Source of the DNA: Gammaproteobacteria bacterium
Lineage (GTDB): Bacteria > Pseudomonadota > Gammaproteobacteria > Burkholderiales > Burkholderiaceae_C
DNA length: 64,000 nt
Direction of reading: 5' to 3'
Assembly: GCA_018828125.1 (NCBI GenBank)
Contig: JAHJWB010000006.1
Coordinates: forward strand, 62,001-126,000
Shown here: positions 26,352-35,638 of the stretch, one piece after another
How the letters are laid out: each line of letters starts with the position of its first letter
Numbering within the stretch: the first letter of the stretch is position 1
Notes under the pieces: generated by a model
What the model saw: the letters and a program-made list of their open reading frames with translations, nothing else
Told to the model about the DNA's origin: nothing
Databases searched by the model: none
Program-made: the position numbers and the translations under genes

Positions 26352-29003
26352 ATGGCTCGCACAACTCTTGCATGGCATTTTCATGGCCCTACCACTGAGC
26401 ACCCCTCGACCATGACCGAACTCCATGCCCTGCGCGACACCTACCGCAGTGACAAAGCCGCCCTGCTGGCCGCCATGCAAGCCACTGGGGCTTCCACACG
26501 CGGCATCCGCGTTCTGCTGCGCAAGCTGTCGACCCTGGCGGGCCAGTTGCTGCAAACCCTGTGGCAGCGGGCCGAGTTGCCCAGCGACCTGGCCCTGATC
26601 GCGGTAGGCGGCTTTGGGCGCGACCAGCTCTTTCCATACTCAGATGTCGATGTGCTGCTGCTGTTGCCCGAGGGCACGGCTCCCGAGGCCGGCAGCGTAC
26701 TGCGCACACAACTAGAGGGTTTTATCGGCAGTTGCTGGGATGCGGGGCTGGAAATTGGGTCTAGCGTGCGCACGGTAGCCGAGTGCCTGGCCGAAAGCGC
26801 GCGTGATGTCACGGTACAGACCTCGCTGCTGGAGTCGCGTCTGGTCTGCGGCAACACCGATCTCTTTGCAGAGTTTCAACGCCAGTACCGCAAGCAAATG
26901 AGTCCCCAGGCATTTTTGGTGGCCAAAACGCTGGAGATGCGGCAGCGGCACAACAAATACGAAAACACGCCTTATTCGCTGGAGCCCAACTGCAAGGAAT
27001 CCCCCGGCGGGCTGCGCGACCTGCAGATGATTCTGTGGGTGTCCCAGGCCGCGGGCCTGGGGCGCAACTGGCAAGAGCTGGCGGCCAGTGGGATGGCAAC
27101 CGCGTTCGAGGTGCGCCAGATCGAGCGCAACGAGGCGGTGCTTTGCCTGATCCGAGCGCGCCTGCATGCCGCCGCTGGGCGCCACGAAGACCGGTTGGTG
27201 TTTGACCTGCAGACCGCCGTCGCCGAATCGTTTGGCTACCGCTCGCAAGCGCCCGACGGGTCACGCCTTCCCATGCGCGCCAGCGAAAGCCTGATGCGCC
27301 GCTACTACTGGGCGGCCAAGGCCGTGTCGCAGCTCAGCCAAATCCTGTTGCTCAACATCGAAGAACGGCTGAACCCCTCCATGCACGAGCCTCGGCCCAT
27401 CAACGAACGGTTCTTTGAAAAAGCCGGGCTCATCGAGGTGGCAAGCGATGACCTGTATGTGCGCGACCCGCACGCCATCCTTGAAACGTTTTTGCTCTAC
27501 CAGACCACGGTGGGCCTCAAAGACCTGTCGGCCCGCACCCTGCGCGCGCTGTACAACGCGCGCGGTGTGATGGACGGCGCCTTTCGCCGCGACCCGGTCA
27601 ACCGCGCCAACTTCATGCGCATCCTGCAGCAACCGTCGGGCATCACACATGCCATGCGGCTGATGAACCAGACCTCGGTGCTGGGGCGATATCTGTGGGC
27701 GTTTCGGGGCATCGTCGGGCAGATGCAGCACGACCTGTTCCATGTCTACACCGTGGACCAGCACATCCTGATGGTGCTGCGCAATGTACGCCGCTTCTTC
27801 ATGGCCGAGCATGCGCACGAGTACCCCTTCTGTTCGCAACTGGCAGGCGGTTGGGACAAGCCCTTCATTCTTTACATCGCCGCGCTTTTCCACGACATCG
27901 GCAAGGGCCGGGGCGGCGACCATTCGCAGATCGGCGCAGTAGAGGTACGCCGCTTTTGCCGCCAGCATGGCGTGGACCGGGAAGACGCCAAACTCATCGA
28001 ATTCCTGGTCAGCGAACACCTGTGCATGAGCCGCATTGCGCAAAAGGAAGACCTGTCGGACCCCGATGTGATCGCGTCCTTTGCGCAGCGTGTCGGCAAC
28101 GAGCGCTACCTCACAGCCCTGTACCTGCTGACGGTGGCGGACATTCGCGGCACCAGCCCCAAGGTGTGGAACGCCTGGAAAGGCAAGCTGCTGGAAGACC
28201 TGTACCGCGCCACCTTGCGCACGCTGGGCGGCCGCGCGCCAGATGCCGCGGCCGAAATTGAGGCACGCAAACGCGAAGCCCTGGTGCTGCTGGCCCTGAG
28301 CGCCCTGCCCTTTGAAGCCCACAAAGCCCTGTGGAACACGCTGGACGTGAGCTATTTCATGCGCCATGAGGCGGCCGACATTGCGTGGCACACGCGCCAT
28401 CTGTCACGCCACGTCGGCGCCGCGCGCCCCGTGGTGCGGGCCCGCCAGTCGCTGGCGGGCGATGGCCTGCAAGTGATGGTGTACGCGCCCGACCAGGAAG
28501 ACCTGTTCGCCCGCATCTGCGGCTACTTTGACCGTGCAGGGTTCAGTATTCTGGATGCGCGGGTACACACGGCCAACAACCAACATGCGTTGGACACCTT
28601 TCAGGTGGTGGCCGCGGACCAGGCGGGGCACTACCGCGAGCTGACCCACATGGTGGAAAGCGATCTGGTGCGCGTAATCGAAGAAGGCGGCCCCCTGCCC
28701 GAACCTGCACGCAAACGCGTGTCGCGACGGGTCAAGAGCTTCCCGGTCGCTCCGCGCGTCACCCTGCGGCCCGACGAAAAGGCCCAGCGCTGGCTGCTGG
28801 CCATTTCCGCCAGCGACCGCGCTGGCCTGCTCTACCTGGTAGCCCGCGTGCTGGCGCAGCACCACCTGAGCGTGCAACTGGCGAAGGTCAGCACGCTGGG
28901 AGAGCGTGTGGAAGACACCTTCCTGGTCCAAGGCCCCGAGTTGCAGAACAACGCCCGCCAGATCCAGATTGAGACTGAATTGCTACGCGAGCTGTCAGCC
29001 TGA
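26352..29003 (+). CDS. glnD: Bifunctional PII uridylyltransferase/uridylyl-removing enzyme
   Basis: GlnD senses glutamine and adds or removes UMP on PII proteins (glnB is at 44.2 kb). The frame of 883 residues matches E. coli GlnD (890). Domains in order: nucleotidyltransferase with GGFGRDQLFPYSDVDVLLL (the DxD metal ligands near residues 98-100), a helical linker, an HD phosphohydrolase domain (LFHDIGKGRGGDHS) for deuridylylation, and two C-terminal ACT domains (MVYAPDQEDLFARICGYFDRAGF and LLAISASDRAGLLYLVARVL). The start could also be the ATG at 26412 (MTELHALRDTY), which begins closer to the family's conserved N-terminus; 26352 has a GGAG at 12 bases. Confidence 0.95.
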   Translation: MARTTLAWHFHGPTTEHPSTMTELHALRDTYRSDKAALLAAMQATGASTRGIRVLLRKLSTLAGQLLQTLWQRAELPSDLALIAVGGFGRDQLFPYSDVDVLLLLPEGTAPEAGSVLRTQLEGFIGSCWDAGLEIGSSVRTVAECLAESARDVTVQTSLLESRLVCGNTDLFAEFQRQYRKQMSPQAFLVAKTLEMRQRHNKYENTPYSLEPNCKESPGGLRDLQMILWVSQAAGLGRNWQELAASGMATAFEVRQIERNEAVLCLIRARLHAAAGRHEDRLVFDLQTAVAESFGYRSQAPDGSRLPMRASESLMRRYYWAAKAVSQLSQILLLNIEERLNPSMHEPRPINERFFEKAGLIEVASDDLYVRDPHAILETFLLYQTTVGLKDLSARTLRALYNARGVMDGAFRRDPVNRANFMRILQQPSGITHAMRLMNQTSVLGRYLWAFRGIVGQMQHDLFHVYTVDQHILMVLRNVRRFFMAEHAHEYPFCSQLAGGWDKPFILYIAALFHDIGKGRGGDHSQIGAVEVRRFCRQHGVDREDAKLIEFLVSEHLCMSRIAQKEDLSDPDVIASFAQRVGNERYLTALYLLTVADIRGTSPKVWNAWKGKLLEDLYRATLRTLGGRAPDAAAEIEARKREALVLLALSALPFEAHKALWNTLDVSYFMRHEAADIAWHTRHLSRHVGAARPVVRARQSLAGDGLQVMVYAPDQEDLFARICGYFDRAGFSILDARVHTANNQHALDTFQVVAADQAGHYRELTHMVESDLVRVIEEGGPLPEPARKRVSRRVKSFPVAPRVTLRPDEKAQRWLLAISASDRAGLLYLVARVLAQHHLSVQLAKVSTLGERVEDTFLVQGPELQNNARQIQIETELLRELSA

Positions 29004-29037
29004 TGGATCGATGCTGCGGACAGCACATTGCTTCTCA

Positions 29038-29083
29038 ATTGATAGCTTCCAGCGCTTACCAATCAAGCGCTAGAGGCCCATTT
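29038..29083 (+). repeat. Dispersed palindromic repeat, copy 5
   Basis: ATTGATAGCTTCCAGCGCTT, then ACCAATCAAGCGCTAGAGGCCC. It lies 35 bases after the glnD stop codon, between the convergent glnD and def genes. Confidence 0.85.
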
Positions 29084-29172
29084 GACCGAAATTTTGGTCC
29101 CGACTGAATGACGGAGATAACGGTGCATGCTGCACGCCACCGCCTTTCCTCTTGCTTGTCGACGCGCGTTTG

Positions 29173-29712
29173 TCAGTCGTCCTCGGTCGCGCTGATCTCT
29201 GGAAACAGCACCTCGGTAAAACCGAACTGCGTGAAGTCACGCACCCGCATGGGATAGAGCTTGCCGATGAGGTGATCACATTCGTGCTGTACCACCCGGG
29301 CATGAAAACCTTCCACGGTGCGATCAATCGGATCGCCAAACGGATCCACACCCGTGTAGCGAATGCGCGACCACCGTGGCACCTTGCCCCGCAGACCGGG
29401 CACCGAAAGACAGCCTTCCCAGTCTTCCTCCTCCTGGTCGCCTAGAGGGGTGATCACCGGGTTCAGCAGCACGGTGGGCGGCACCAGAGGACGATCGGGG
29501 TAGCGCGGGTTGCGGTCGTCCGAGCCGAAAATCACCAACTGCAGGTCCACCCCGATCTGCGGCGCCGCCAGACCGGCGCCATTGACGGATTTCATCGTGT
29601 CGAACATGTCACGCACCAGCATGTGCAACGCGTCGGTGTCAAAGGCCGTCACGGGTTGGGCCACCCGCAGCAAGCGCGGGTCTCCCATTTTGAGGATGGT
29701 GTGAATGGTCAT
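29173..29712 (-). CDS. def: Peptide deformylase
   Basis: This enzyme removes the N-formyl group from nascent proteins. Using the ATG at 29712 ([15 protein letters not shown]) the protein has 179 residues, the normal length; the longer ORF start adds 16 residues without homology. All three motifs are present: [10 protein letters not shown] (45-54), EGCLSVPG with metal ligand Cys101, and QHECDHLIG with His143, Glu144 and His147. LIG replaces the more frequent LNG/LDG. A 42-residue region between the first two motifs ([12 protein letters not shown]) is typical of the second def paralogue of this lineage, so a second copy beside fmt is likely elsewhere. Confidence 0.93.
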   Translation of the reverse strand: MTIHTILKMGDPRLLRVAQPVTAFDTDALHMLVRDMFDTMKSVNGAGLAAPQIGVDLQLVIFGSDDRNPRYPDRPLVPPTVLLNPVITPLGDQEEEDWEGCLSVPGLRGKVPRWSRIRYTGVDPFGDPIDRTVEGFHARVVQHECDHLIGKLYPMRVRDFTQFGFTEVLFPEISATEDD

Positions 29713-29863
29713 GGGGTGTTGGAGCGTGGTGGGGCTAGCGCCTGAGCGGAAATGGTTCACCTAAAAGCCCGCGCAGCATAACGTGCGCCGCACAAGCCCG
29801 CACGGGGAACGAAGCCCTGCAAAACGCCAACCGGTTTTGTGGAAAACGCTCACTTTTTGTGTA

Positions 29864-29869
29864 TATAAT
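29864..29869 (+). promoter_or_regulatory. -10 element of the tRNA-Asn promoter
   Basis: A perfect TATAAT 11 bases upstream of the tRNA 5' end. The -35 region is less clear (TTGTGG lies at a long spacing), so only the -10 is called. Confidence 0.6.
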
Positions 29870-29880
29870 CGTGGTCTTGT

Positions 29881-29956
29881 TCCTCGATAGCTCAGTCGGT
29901 AGAGCGCCGGACTGTTAATCCGTAGGTCCCTGGTTCGAGCCCAGGTCGAGGAGCCA
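29881..29956 (+). tRNA. tRNA-Asn (GTT)
   Basis: A complete 76-base cloverleaf. The acceptor arm TCCTCGA pairs with TCGAGGA, followed by discriminator G and an encoded CCA. The D-arm contains AGCTCAGTCGGTAGAGC; the anticodon loop is ACTGTTAAT with anticodon GTT (Asn); the T-arm contains GGTTCGAGCCC. A TATAAT lies just upstream and a strong terminator just downstream, so it is a single-gene unit. Confidence 0.97.
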
Positions 29957-29960
29957 CTTC

Positions 29961-29994
29961 AAAAGCCCTGCACCCACCGGTGCAGGGCTTTTTT
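29961..29994 (+). terminator. Rho-independent terminator of tRNA-Asn
   Basis: A 14-bp stem AAAAGCCCTGCACC / GGTGCAGGGCTTTT with loop CACC and a six-T run. It starts 4 bases after the tRNA 3' end and rules out the ORF-track start of aat at 29993. Confidence 0.9.
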
Positions 29995-30046
29995 GTTGGG
30001 GTTCGCAGCAAGTCGCACGGGACGCCCGCACCTGTGCCAGACAATA

Positions 30047-30823
30047 GTGCTTTTGACCGACCACCCCGTGCCGCCGCAACTACCCTGGCTGGAGCCTCAA
30101 GACCCACTGCCCCACCCCGCCATGGCCTGGGGCCCGAACGATCCTGCACCAGGCTTGCTTGCAGCCGGGGGCGCTCTTGATGTGCCGAATCTGTGTGCAG
30201 CCTACGGCCAAGGCTCTTTCCCCTGGTATGGCCCTGGGCAACCCATTCTTTGGTGGGCGCCCGATCCGCGCATGGTGCTGCTGGTTTCTGAATTTCGCCT
30301 TCACCGTTCCCTGCGCAGAACCCTGCAGGCATTTCGCACCAATCCAGACTGTGAAATTCGGGTGGACAGCGCCTTCAGCGAGGTCATCACAGCATGCGCC
30401 ACACAAGAGCGCGATGGTCAGGCAGGCACCTGGATCGTTCCCGAGATGATCTCGGCCTACACCGCACTGCATACGTCGGGATATGCCCACAGCATTGAAA
30501 CCTGGGTCAACGGCAAATTGATGGGTGGACTGTACTGCGTGGCACTCGGCCGCGCCGTGTTTGGCGAATCCATGTTTGCGCACGCGACAGATGCATCCAA
30601 GATCGCGCTTTCGGCGCTGGTGTGCATGTGCCGCCACAACGGCATTGAACTCATCGACTGCCAGCAGAACACGCAGCACCTTGCCTCCTTGGGCGGACGG
30701 GAAATTTCCCGCGCACAATTCCTGATCCACACTGAGAGCGCCCGCCAACAACCCGGTCCACTCTGGAGTTTTGACCCCGTATACTGGAACGAGCTGCTGC
30801 CATCCACGCTGCCCAAGGCATGA
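30047..30823 (+). CDS. aat: Leucyl/phenylalanyl-tRNA-protein transferase
   Basis: Aat transfers Leu or Phe from aminoacyl-tRNA to N-terminal Lys/Arg of proteins, making them ClpS/ClpAP substrates. The core motifs are present: [54 protein letters not shown] and FIDCQ-like [21 protein letters not shown]. The ORF-track start lies inside the tRNA terminator, so I prefer the GTG at 30047 ([17 protein letters not shown]), giving 258 residues; the TTG at 30053 is equally possible. The stop overlaps the start of bpt (ATGA), so the two are translationally coupled. Confidence 0.93.
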   Translation: MLLTDHPVPPQLPWLEPQDPLPHPAMAWGPNDPAPGLLAAGGALDVPNLCAAYGQGSFPWYGPGQPILWWAPDPRMVLLVSEFRLHRSLRRTLQAFRTNPDCEIRVDSAFSEVITACATQERDGQAGTWIVPEMISAYTALHTSGYAHSIETWVNGKLMGGLYCVALGRAVFGESMFAHATDASKIALSALVCMCRHNGIELIDCQQNTQHLASLGGREISRAQFLIHTESARQQPGPLWSFDPVYWNELLPSTLPKA

Positions 30824-31578
30824 CGCAACTCAACGACCTCCCGCTGCAGACCCTGCAGTTTTACGCGACGGCCCCCTATCCCTGCAGCTACCTGCCGGAT
30901 AGACAGGCCCGGTCGCAGGTGGCCACGCCCAGTCACCTGATTCAGAGCGATGTGTACTCGGACCTGGTCGCCAAAGGGTTTCGGCGCAGCGGCATGTTCA
31001 CCTACCGTCCGTATTGCGACGGGTGCCAAGCCTGCACTCCACTGCGGGTGCTCGTCAACGAATTCAAGCCCGACCGCAGCCAGCGACGGTCCACGGTGCG
31101 CCATGGCAATCTTCAGGCGCGGGTGCTGCGGCTGTGTTTTGTGCCCGAGCATTACCAGCTCTACCTGCGCTATCAGAACGGCCGCCACGCCGGCGGCGGC
31201 ATGGACCATGACAGCATTGATCAGTACACCCAATTTTTGCTGCAAAGCCGGGTGAATTCCCGGTTGGTGGAATTTCGAGAGACTGATGCGTCGGGCGAAC
31301 CCGGCACGCTGAAGATGGTGTCCATTCTGGATGTGCTGGACGACGGGCTATCGGCCGTCTACACCTTCTATGAACCCGAGCCTCACTGCAGCTACGGCAC
31401 CTACAACGTGATGTGGCAAATTGCACAGGCAAAGTCCTTGGGACTGCCCCATGTGTACCTGGGCTATTGGATCGAAGCCAGTCCAAAAATGAACTACAAG
31501 GCGCGTTTTCATCCGAATGAGATTCGTCCCCAGGGAGAGTGGCGGCGCACTGGTGAGGAAGCACCCCAAGGCGACTAA
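30820..31578 (+). CDS. bpt: Bpt-type aminoacyl-tRNA-protein transferase (arginyltransferase family)
   Basis: The bacterial Bpt (Ate1-like) enzyme attaches Leu to N-terminal Asp or Glu, complementing Aat in the N-degron pathway. The 252-residue protein shows the conserved N-terminal cysteine block with [16 protein letters not shown] and [16 protein letters not shown], then the GNAT-like fold with VYTFYEPEP and [22 protein letters not shown]. Its ATG overlaps the aat stop by four bases. The pair therefore covers both basic and acidic secondary N-degrons in one transcript. Confidence 0.94.
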   Translation: MTQLNDLPLQTLQFYATAPYPCSYLPDRQARSQVATPSHLIQSDVYSDLVAKGFRRSGMFTYRPYCDGCQACTPLRVLVNEFKPDRSQRRSTVRHGNLQARVLRLCFVPEHYQLYLRYQNGRHAGGGMDHDSIDQYTQFLLQSRVNSRLVEFRETDASGEPGTLKMVSILDVLDDGLSAVYTFYEPEPHCSYGTYNVMWQIAQAKSLGLPHVYLGYWIEASPKMNYKARFHPNEIRPQGEWRRTGEEAPQGD

Positions 31579-31644
31579 AATCGGCGCAAAGCGGTGGCAC
31601 ATTTCACAAGGTAAGATGCAGCGGCCCTTGCCTTATCGCCGCTC

Positions 31645-32472
31645 ATGAAAAAAATCGACCCCAGCATTCCCGTCAAACCCAGCGTTCAAGTGCTTGAGCG
31701 CATGTTTACGCTGATCGATGTGCTGGCGTCTCGCGAAGAGGCGATTTCGCTCAAAGAGATCAGCGAAAAAACAGGCTTGCACCCCTCCACCACCCATCGC
31801 ATCTTGAACGACCTGACCATTGGCCGTTTTGTGGACCGCCCGGAATCTGGCAGTTACCGCCTGGGCATGCGACTGCTGGAACTGGGCAACCTCGTCAAGG
31901 CGCGCCTGAGCGTACGCGATGCAGCACTGACCCCCATGCGCAACCTGCACAAGCTGATCCAGCAACCAGTCAACCTGAGCATGCGCCAGGGCGATGAAAT
32001 TGTGTATGTGGAAAGGGCTTACAGCGAGCGATCCGGCATGCAGGTGGTCCGCGCAATTGGCGGACGTGCCCCATTGCACCTCACATCAACCGGCAAACTG
32101 TTTTTAGCGCTGGACGACCCACAGCGCGTACGCGCCTACGCTACACGTACCGGCCTGTCCGGCCAAACCCGCAACAGCATCACCCAGCTTCCCATCCTTG
32201 AACGCGAATTGGCCAAGGCACGGCAATACGGTATCGCCCGCGACAATGAAGAATTGGAATTGGGTGTGCGCTGCATGGCAGCTGGCGTGTACGACGACCA
32301 GGGAAAGCTGGTCGCTGGCCTTTCAATTTCTGCACCGGCAGACCGACTCGACGACGGCTGGCTTCCCAAACTGCAGGCAACGGCGAGCGAGATATCGGTG
32401 GCACTGGGCTATGTGGCAAGCGCCGACACGCCCGGCGATGTCATAGGCGGCGCACGAAGCTTGGTCCGGTAA
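31645..32472 (+). CDS. IclR family transcriptional regulator
   Basis: The 275-residue protein has the IclR winged-helix DNA-binding domain at residues 12-75 (VQVLERMFTLIDVL, ISLKEISEKTGLHPSTTHRILNDL) and a C-terminal effector-binding GAF-like domain (GRAPLHLTSTGKLFLAL, GIARDNEELELGVRCMAAGVYDDQGKLVAGLSIS). The ligand is unknown; neighbours (bpt upstream, pbpG convergent downstream) offer no target operon, so it may act at a distance. It starts 66 bases after bpt, with an ATG and no clear ribosome site. Confidence 0.92.
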   Translation: MKKIDPSIPVKPSVQVLERMFTLIDVLASREEAISLKEISEKTGLHPSTTHRILNDLTIGRFVDRPESGSYRLGMRLLELGNLVKARLSVRDAALTPMRNLHKLIQQPVNLSMRQGDEIVYVERAYSERSGMQVVRAIGGRAPLHLTSTGKLFLALDDPQRVRAYATRTGLSGQTRNSITQLPILERELAKARQYGIARDNEELELGVRCMAAGVYDDQGKLVAGLSISAPADRLDDGWLPKLQATASEISVALGYVASADTPGDVIGGARSLVR

Positions 32473-32672
32473 AGCCTACTCGGTCCGCTGTGCGTCAATT
32501 GCCACGGCCCTCAAACGGATGATCGGGTCGCCCCTGGAAAGCCGAAAACATCCGCCGTTACTGAAGGCAGCACCAATGACCCGCGCTATACGGTACAGCG
32601 AGGTCTCCAAGGCGACCCCTCATCGCAGCAACGGGCAAATCAAAACGCCTTGCGCGTGGCAGCAAACGCCCA
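32473..32672. other. Intergenic, no gene seen
   Basis: About 200 bases between the convergent IclR and pbpG genes. No hairpin with a T-run and no ORF with coding character were found. Confidence 0.3.
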
Positions 32673-33761
32673 TCAGCCCCCGTGGCCCCGAACCGCCTGG
32701 AGTGGAGCTGCCAAAGAGGGCAGAGCAGGCAGCGATTCAACCCATTGCCTCACGCGCTGGGCATCGCCCAGACGGCTGAATTTTCCCGCCGAGTCCAGAA
32801 AAACCATGATGAGCTTGCGCCCCGCAACCTGTGTCTGCATCACCAAACAACGCCCTGCTTCCGAGATGTAGCCCGTTTTCTGAAGGCCAATCTCCCAGGT
32901 GGGGTTTTTCACTAGACCATTGGTGTTGTTGTACTGCAGAGTCTTTTGCCCCACGGCTACTTCATAGCCCGGCGAGGTAGACAGCTCTCGGAGCAATGCA
33001 TCACCGTGAGCCACATTGACCAGCGTAGCCAGATCCCGCGCACTGGACTGATTGCGGCTGGAGAGCCCGGTGGGTTCCACATAGCGCGTATCCGTCATAC
33101 CCAGCAGGCGCGCCTTGGTGTTCATTTGGGTCACAAAAACACCCAGACCGCCCGGATAAGTTCGGCCCAACGCATGGGCGGCGCGATTTTCGCTGGACAT
33201 GAGGGCCAGATGCAGCATTTCACCGCGAGTCAGCGTAGTCCCGACCGTCAGCCGCGACCGACTGCCTTTTTCGGTATCCACATCATCCTGCGTGATGGTG
33301 ATGGGCTCATCCATGGGCAAATTGGCCTGCGAGATGATCATGCCGGTCATCAGCTTGGTCAGCGAGGCGATGGGCAAAACGGCGTGATCGTTCTTGCTAA
33401 GTAGCACCTCATGGGTGTCTTGGTCGATCACCAGCGCCACGCTGGATTTGAGCTCCAGCGGATCGTTGATTTCATGCAGTCCCGCAATTTGCCCAAAAGA
33501 GAGCTTGGGAGGAATGTAGGCAACGCGGGTAGGCGCTTTCGCCATCTTGGCGGTGATGCGAACCGCCTTGGTGTTGGCGGCAGTCTTGCGAGGAGCGACA
33601 GCACGTTTGGACTTTACCGCGCTGACCTGCTCTTTTTTCGTTGACGCCTTTTTTCGCTCGCCTGCATGCGCAGCCGGCGCAATCAGCGCGACACCCACGA
33701 AGAGACAGCCCAAAAGCTTGAAAAATCGACTCACTGCGGTGCAAGAGGCATGGTGCATCAA
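32673..33761 (-). CDS. pbpG: D-alanyl-D-alanine endopeptidase (PBP7 type)
   Basis: PBP7 cleaves D-Ala-meso-DAP cross-links in the periplasm. The 362-residue protein has a signal peptide (residues 12-33, ending AHA), then an unusually basic Ala/Lys-rich linker (35-75) and the S11 serine peptidase domain. Active-site motifs: SLTK (Ser133, Lys136), SEN (190-192) and KTG in LQKTGYISEAG. Consecutive ATGs at 33761 and 33758 are both possible starts. The low-complexity linker is rich in Lys/Arg/Ala and may contact murein or its teichoic-like partners; this is inference. Confidence 0.92.
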   Translation of the reverse strand: MMHHASCTAVSRFFKLLGCLFVGVALIAPAAHAGERKKASTKKEQVSAVKSKRAVAPRKTAANTKAVRITAKMAKAPTRVAYIPPKLSFGQIAGLHEINDPLELKSSVALVIDQDTHEVLLSKNDHAVLPIASLTKLMTGMIISQANLPMDEPITITQDDVDTEKGSRSRLTVGTTLTRGEMLHLALMSSENRAAHALGRTYPGGLGVFVTQMNTKARLLGMTDTRYVEPTGLSSRNQSSARDLATLVNVAHGDALLRELSTSPGYEVAVGQKTLQYNNTNGLVKNPTWEIGLQKTGYISEAGRCLVMQTQVAGRKLIMVFLDSAGKFSRLGDAQRVRQWVESLPALPSLAAPLQAVRGHGG

Positions 33762-33804
33762 AGTGCTCCAAACAGTAAAAAGAGTTGTGCAGTGTACAGA
33801 AACT

Positions 33805-33842
33805 AAAAAAGTCGCGCAAGATCAATAACTTGCGCGACTTTC
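33805..33842 (-). terminator. Rho-independent terminator of leuA
   Basis: Stem AAAGTCGCGCAAG / CTTGCGCGACTTT with a T-run on the minus-strand side, 33 bases beyond the leuA stop codon and before pbpG on the same strand. Confidence 0.85.
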
Positions 33843-33874
33843 CCAGAAAGTGAATGAAATTATAAAATCAATAC

Positions 33875-35413
33875 TCAGCCTTGTGCTGCCACCCGGTCAG
33901 CTTTACTTTGTAATTTGTTCAAAGCGCTGAGGTATGCCTTTGCAGACGCGACAACGATGTCTGGGTCAGCACCCACGCCGTTCACTACCCGGCCACTGTT
34001 TTGCAAACGTACAGTCACTTCACCCTGGCTCTCTGTAGATCCGCTGATGGCGTTGACCGAATACAGCACCATTTCGGCGCCGCTCTTGACGTGGGATTCG
34101 ATGGCCTTGAGCGACGCATCCACCGGCCCATTGCCGTCCGATTCGCTGCGCACTTCTTGTCCATCAATGGTGAACACAATGCGCGCCCGGGGTTGCTCTC
34201 CGGTTTCACTCTGTTGAAAGAGCGACACAAAACCGTACTGTTCCCTCTCGCTGGTGACACTCTCATCGCTGACCAACGCCAGAATGTCTTCATCGAAGAT
34301 CTCGCTCTTGCGGTCAGCCAACTCCTTGAACCGTGTAAACGCGGTGTTGACCTCGGTCTCGCTGTCCAAGCTGACGCCCAATTCCTGCAAGCGCTGCTTG
34401 AAAGCGTTGCGTCCACTGAGCTTGCCGAGCACGATCTTGTTGGCGCTCCAACCCACGTCCTCCGCACGCATGATTTCGTACGTGTCGCGGGCCTTCAATA
34501 CGCCATCCTGGTGAATCCCGCTGGCATGGGCAAATGCATTAGCGCCTACCACCGCTTTGTTGGGCTGCACCACAAAACCCGTGGTCTGGCTGACCATGCG
34601 ACTGGCCGCGACGATGTGCTGGGTGTCGATCCCCAGGTCCAGATTGAAGTAGTCACGGCGGGTCTTGACCGCCATTACGACCTCTTCCAGCGAACAGTTG
34701 CCGGCGCGCTCACCCAGCCCGTTGATGGTGCATTCAACCTGGCGTGCACCACCGATCTTGACACCCGCCAAAGAGTTGGCCACCGCCATACCCAGATCGT
34801 TGTGACAATGAACCGACCAAATGGCCTTATCACTATTGGGAATGCGCTCACGCAAAGTCCGAATGAAGGTGCCATACAGCTCGGGGATCGCATAGCCCAC
34901 CGTGTCAGGCACGTTGATGGTGGTGGCTCCTTCACTGATGACAGCCTCCAGCACCCGGCACAAAAAGTCTGGATCGCTGCGGTAGCCATCCTCTGGGCTG
35001 AACTCGATGTCCCCCACCAAATTGCGCGCAAAACGCACCGACTGCTTGGCTTGCTCCAGCACTTGGTCCGGTGTCATGCGCAGTTTCTTTTCCATGTGCA
35101 GCGCAGACGTCGCGATAAAGGTATGAATGCGTGCACTGGCTGCGCCCTTCAAGGCCTCCGCAGCGCGGGAAATATCCCGGTCATTTGCACGAGAAAGTGA
35201 GCAAATGGTGGACTCCCGGATCGCATTCGCGATGGCCTGCACCGCCTCGAAATCCCCATTGGAGCTGGCTGCAAAACCCGCCTCGATGACATCGACCTTC
35301 AGGCGCTCCAGCTGGCGGGCAATGCGCAGCTTTTCGTCTTTGGTCATGGACGCGCCGGGCGACTGCTCGCCGTCACGCAAGGTGGTGTCAAAAATGATGA
35401 GTTTGTCAGCCAT
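33875..35413 (-). CDS. leuA: 2-isopropylmalate synthase
   Basis: LeuA condenses acetyl-CoA and 2-ketoisovalerate, the first committed step to leucine. I start at the ATG at 35413 ([20 protein letters not shown]) because AGGAGA lies 8 bases upstream; this gives 512 residues, the usual long form. Catalytic-domain motifs: [31 protein letters not shown], and the metal-binding [15 protein letters not shown]. The C-terminal leucine-binding regulatory domain (from about residue 390) is present, so product inhibition is expected. A leader peptide and terminator upstream indicate transcription attenuation as well. Confidence 0.96.
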   Translation of the reverse strand: MADKLIIFDTTLRDGEQSPGASMTKDEKLRIARQLERLKVDVIEAGFAASSNGDFEAVQAIANAIRESTICSLSRANDRDISRAAEALKGAASARIHTFIATSALHMEKKLRMTPDQVLEQAKQSVRFARNLVGDIEFSPEDGYRSDPDFLCRVLEAVISEGATTINVPDTVGYAIPELYGTFIRTLRERIPNSDKAIWSVHCHNDLGMAVANSLAGVKIGGARQVECTINGLGERAGNCSLEEVVMAVKTRRDYFNLDLGIDTQHIVAASRMVSQTTGFVVQPNKAVVGANAFAHASGIHQDGVLKARDTYEIMRAEDVGWSANKIVLGKLSGRNAFKQRLQELGVSLDSETEVNTAFTRFKELADRKSEIFDEDILALVSDESVTSEREQYGFVSLFQQSETGEQPRARIVFTIDGQEVRSESDGNGPVDASLKAIESHVKSGAEMVLYSVNAISGSTESQGEVTVRLQNSGRVVNGVGADPDIVVASAKAYLSALNKLQSKADRVAAQG

Positions 35414-35484
35414 GTCGTCTCTCCTGGGTCTAGTGAAGTTGGGGGTGGCAGTGGGTTCAGCCCGCAACACTGAAAATCTGGTGC

Positions 35485-35523
35485 CCAAAACAAAAGGCCC
35501 GTTGCGGGTGCATACGGGCCTTT
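35485..35523 (-). terminator. Attenuator terminator in the leuA leader
   Basis: Stem AAAGGCCCGT / ACGGGCCTTT followed on the minus strand by TTTTGTTTT, 70 bases upstream of the leuA ATG. The leader segment ACGGGC about 50 bases earlier can pair with the same GCCCGT arm and would form the competing antiterminator. Confidence 0.75.
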
Positions 35524-35545
35524 GTGGAAAAGTGTGCGCGTGCGC

Positions 35546-35599
35546 CTACTGTCTCCGCCCGTGGGGAGGTAGCAGTAGCGCCATTGCAAACGATTTCAT
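35546..35599 (-). CDS. leuL: leuA leader peptide (attenuation), 17 codons
   Basis: A short minus-strand ORF reads MKSFAMALLLPPHGRRQ and stops with TAG. It has three consecutive leucine codons, CTA CTG CTA, two of them the rarely used CTA in this high-GC genome. CTACTG in the ORF can pair with CAGTAG at its stop, giving the usual 1:2 leader hairpin. The attenuator terminator follows 23 bases later. This is the arrangement of leucine-responsive attenuation known from enterobacterial leu operons. It is too short for the ORF track. Confidence 0.7.
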   Translation of the reverse strand: MKSFAMALLLPPHGRRQ

Positions 35600-35638
35600 G
35601 CGGTGCAATGTAGCACAAGTCGCCAAACACCGCGGCAT

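Noticed and set aside
29993-30046. ORF-track start of aat at 29993
   Set aside because: It lies inside the tRNA-Asn terminator hairpin; the first 18 residues are not homologous to Aat.
34001-35200. 399-residue plus-strand ORF opposite leuA
   Set aside because: Shadow of leuA; the minus-strand frame has all LeuA motifs.
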